From contig JAKAZH010000088.1 of the NCBI GenBank assembly GCA_021815935.1, positions 1 to 7,457 of the forward strand: DNA of 7,457 nucleotides, written 5' to 3'. A program made the position numbers and the translations under genes. This document shows positions 5,524 to 7,457 of this stretch, in pieces (position 1 is the stretch's first letter; each line of letters begins with the position of its first letter). A model generated the notes under the pieces. It ran no database searches and was not told where the DNA came from. It saw only the letters and a program-made list of their open reading frames with translations. The DNA comes from Actinomycetes bacterium (lineage in GTDB: Bacteria > Actinomycetota > Acidimicrobiia > Acidimicrobiales > Palsa-688).

Positions 5524-6734
5524 TGCGACTGTGACGGCCATCCGCCGGCGACGAGCCGGCCGCCCCTTATCACCGCCGAAATCGCAGGTACGCCCGGGCG
5601 GTACGCGATCCACGAAGCGGAAGGGGCTTCCAAGACCACGACGTCCGCTCTCTTCCCGGCGACGATCCGGCCGATGTCGTCGCGGCACAGCGCGTCGGCT
5701 CCTCCCGAAGTCGCTGCAGTTACTGCCTCTGCCACTGTCAAACCGAGCTCGCGGACGGCCAGGGCGATCACGAACGCCATCGACGTCGTGTAGGAACTGC
5801 CGGGGTTGCAGTCACTCGCCAGCGCGATGCGAATCCCGGCGTCGACTAGTCGCCTGGCGTCGGGGTAGGCCGAGCGTGTGGAGAAGTCCGCTGCTGGGAG
5901 AAGTGTCACGACCGTGGATGACGAAGCGAGGGCGTCAACATCCGATTGGGTCAGGAAACTGCAATGGTCTACCGATGCCGCCCGCATCTCTGCCGCCAGC
6001 GCCGCCCCCGGTCCGTGGCCGAGTTGATTAGCGTGAAGCCGTAGACCGAGCCCCGCCTCGCGCCCGGCGACGAGGACCGCGCGTGCCTGGTCGGCGTCGA
6101 AAGCACCCCGCTCGCAGAACACATCGACCCATCGGGCCGCCGCCCGGCAGGCGTCCAGCATTCGACCGCATACAAGCTCCACGTAGTCGTCGCTTCTTTG
6201 CGCGAACTCCGGCGCGACCACATGGGCGCCGAGAAAGGTGACCTCGCTGGTGAACGACGAGGCGATCTCCACGATCCGCTTCTCGTTGTCAACGTCGAGG
6301 CCGTAGCCGCTTTTGATCTCGATGGTCGTCGTCCCGCCGGCAAGTGCTTCCCTTGCCAACCTTTCGGCGTTCCGAGAGAGCTCGGCTGTGGTCGCCGCCC
6401 GAGTGGCACGGACCGTGCTCGCAATCCCCCCTGCCGCGTATGGTTTCCCGGCCATTCGCCGTTCCCACTCGCCGGCGCGGTCGCCGGCGAACACGAGATG
6501 GGTGTGGCTGTCAACAAAACCTGGTATGACCGCACGTCCGCCAACGTCGCGCCGTACTGTGCCGCTCGCCTGAGGCAGTCGGCTTTGGGGACCCACCCAA
6601 GCGACTGCCTCTCCCTCCACGACCAGCGCAGCGTCACGGAGCGGCTCCCCGCCAGTACCGTCGTGAAGTTCGCTGATCCCGGTGAGCACCATGCTCAGCA
6701 TTCCGTCGACGGCGTCTTCGCGCGGCCCAGTCAT
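5520..6734 (-). CDS. hutI: Imidazolonepropionase, 404 aa
   Basis: HutI hydrolyses 4-imidazolone-5-propionate to N-formimidoyl-L-glutamate, the third step of histidine degradation, in the cytosol. It is an amidohydrolase-superfamily TIM-barrel with one metal. The sequence shows [12 protein letters not shown] (metal ligands H77, H79), EIKSGYGLD for substrate binding (139-147), GAHVV (H171), HANQLG (third metal His H234), SVDHC (catalytic-type H256) and ASDCNPGSS (metal Asp D308). The C-terminal small domain has GKRADVVVL, typical of the superfamily. Length matches the usual 400-420 residues. The ATG at 6734 overlaps the hutF stop as ATGA. Downstream ATGs at residues 12 and 15 are possible starts, since family members usually begin near VLTGI. 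Its own stop overlaps the regulator start in the same way. All key residues are intact. Confidence 0.96.
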   Translation of the reverse strand: MTGPREDAVDGMLSMVLTGISELHDGTGGEPLRDAALVVEGEAVAWVGPQSRLPQASGTVRRDVGGRAVIPGFVDSHTHLVFAGDRAGEWERRMAGKPYAAGGIASTVRATRAATTAELSRNAERLAREALAGGTTTIEIKSGYGLDVDNEKRIVEIASSFTSEVTFLGAHVVAPEFAQRSDDYVELVCGRMLDACRAAARWVDVFCERGAFDADQARAVLVAGREAGLGLRLHANQLGHGPGAALAAEMRAASVDHCSFLTQSDVDALASSSTVVTLLPAADFSTRSAYPDARRLVDAGIRIALASDCNPGSSYTTSMAFVIALAVRELGLTVAEAVTAATSGGADALCRDDIGRIVAGKRADVVVLEAPSASWIAYRPGVPAISAVIRGGRLVAGGWPSQSQ

Positions 6735-7457
6735 CGCATATCGCCGTGCAATAGCGCCCCCATGCAGCGTCGAATCGCACCCGCAGTGTCGGGCACGCCG
6801 ACGTGCTCACCGTCGCGAACCGATGTTCGACCGGAGACTACGACGTTGTCTATTGAAGCGGCCGTGCCTGCAAAGACTGCTGCCGAAATGGCGTTGCGGC
6901 CGTCGGCCGTGAACGTTCCCGCGAGTTCGACGCCACTGCAGTCCAGAGTGCAGAAGTCGGCCGGGGCTCCCACCACGAGTCTCCCCCCGCCCCATCCGAG
7001 GGAAGCGGAGCCATTCGACGTCGCCGCCTTGAGAAGTGACACCGGGTCGTGAGAGCCACGGCGTCCGGTCGCTAGGCGTTCGTCGAGCTCCACGGCTCGT
7101 GATTCCTCGAATAGGTCGATCACGGCATGCGAGTCGCTTCCTAAGCAAAGGTACGCTCCCGCTTCGCCGAGAGCCGCCGCTTTGCCGATCCCGTCCGCGA
7201 GATCACGCTCGGTGGTGGGGCACATGCACACTGCCGATCGTCCAGATCCGAGAAGCTCTACGTCGTTTGCGTTCAGGTGGGTGGCGTGCACGGCCGTAAA
7301 CGACGCCCCGATCAGACCCTCGTCTGACAAAAGTTGTGTCGGCGTCATCGAGTACGCCGCCAGGCACTCGTCGTTTTCTGCCGGCTGCTCGCTCACGTGT
7401 GCGTGCACCGGCAACTTCGCCTTCGATGCGTACGCTGCAATTTGCCCTATAGCCGCG
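6731..7457 (-). CDS. hutF: Formimidoylglutamate deiminase, C-terminal 241 residues (5' end beyond right edge)
   Basis: HutF converts N-formimidoyl-L-glutamate to N-formyl-L-glutamate and ammonia, the fourth step of the five-step histidine pathway, feeding a formylglutamate deformylase (HutG type). It is a zinc amidohydrolase. Visible are VHAHVSEQ (fragment residues 17-24, with the third metal His and the catalytic Glu), AVHATHL (55-61, catalytic His), [14 protein letters not shown] (77-90, highly characteristic of HutF) and LGSDSH (105-110, with the metal Asp D108). The N-terminal HxH metal pair lies outside the window. The frame is open through the right edge: [14 protein letters not shown] precedes LPVHAH and matches the family, so the TTG at 7414 is an internal Leu codon, not a start. 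The stop overlaps hutI as ATGA. The gene is the most upstream hut gene seen, and the operon promoter must be further right. Confidence 0.94.
   Translation of the reverse strand, partial: AAIGQIAAYASKAKLPVHAHVSEQPAENDECLAAYSMTPTQLLSDEGLIGASFTAVHATHLNANDVELLGSGRSAVCMCPTTERDLADGIGKAAALGEAGAYLCLGSDSHAVIDLFEESRAVELDERLATGRRGSHDPVSLLKAATSNGSASLGWGGGRLVVGAPADFCTLDCSGVELAGTFTADGRNAISAAVFAGTAASIDNVVVSGRTSVRDGEHVGVPDTAGAIRRCMGALLHGDMR

Noticed and set aside
5524..5688. N-terminal extension of the RpiR-type regulator
   Set aside because: The extra residues are Arg-rich, lie inside hutI in another frame and are not part of the family. The ATGA overlap at 5523 is the natural start.
6198..7052. Plus-strand open frame (284 codons) opposite hutI and hutF
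   Set aside because: It is antisense to two well-supported enzymes, runs across their junction and shows no recognisable protein features.
7412..7414. TTG as start codon of hutF
   Set aside because: The frame continues to the window edge with family-like sequence, and HutF needs an N-terminal HxH metal site that would be missing.

Overview
The window is GC-rich, has short intergenic gaps, several GTG starts, start codons without a Shine-Dalgarno sequence and 4-base ATGA/GTGA gene overlaps. Together with the protein content (HutF/HutI, a mycobacterial FabG5-like SDR, GGDEF and HDOD proteins) this suggests a chromosomal segment of an actinobacterium, possibly an Acidimicrobiia-like lineage. 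That placement is inference. No mobile element, CRISPR array, rRNA or tRNA is visible.

Left part (1-1470): the first 30 codons of an unidentified minus-strand gene run off the left edge (start at 91). Divergent from it is a 186-aa soluble protein of unknown function (154-714), apparently expressed without a leader. Tail to tail with it, one base away, is a 50-59 aa single-helix membrane protein (716-868, minus). A 191-bp gap with a 15-bp direct repeat and a hairpin separates this from a 92-aa two-helix membrane protein (1060-1338, minus).

Middle (1471-4410): an SDR oxidoreductase on the plus strand (1471-2217) converges on a minus-strand signalling pair. Between them sits a 22-bp-arm hairpin (2234-2284), a likely bidirectional terminator. 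The pair is an HDOD protein (3592-4410) followed by a GGDEF diguanylate cyclase (2288-3595), joined by a GTGA overlap. A Fur-family-like 19-bp box overlaps the putative -10 element in front of the HDOD gene.

Right part (4411-7457): a repeat-bearing 222-bp gap, then a minus-strand histidine-utilisation operon read from the right edge: hutF (formimidoylglutamate deiminase, 5' end outside the window), hutI (imidazolonepropionase) and an RpiR-family HTH-SIS regulator, each overlapping the next by ATGA. HutI opens imidazolone propionate to N-formimidoyl-L-glutamate, and HutF deiminates that to N-formyl-L-glutamate. The regulator is the obvious candidate to control the operon. Its SIS domain lacks the usual Ser-rich phosphosugar motif, which fits a non-sugar ligand.

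No clearly new multi-gene system is evident. The most interesting points are the HDOD-GGDEF pair with its metal-regulator-like box, the unusual regulator of the hut operon with a tandemly duplicated 3' end, and an easily missed small membrane protein.
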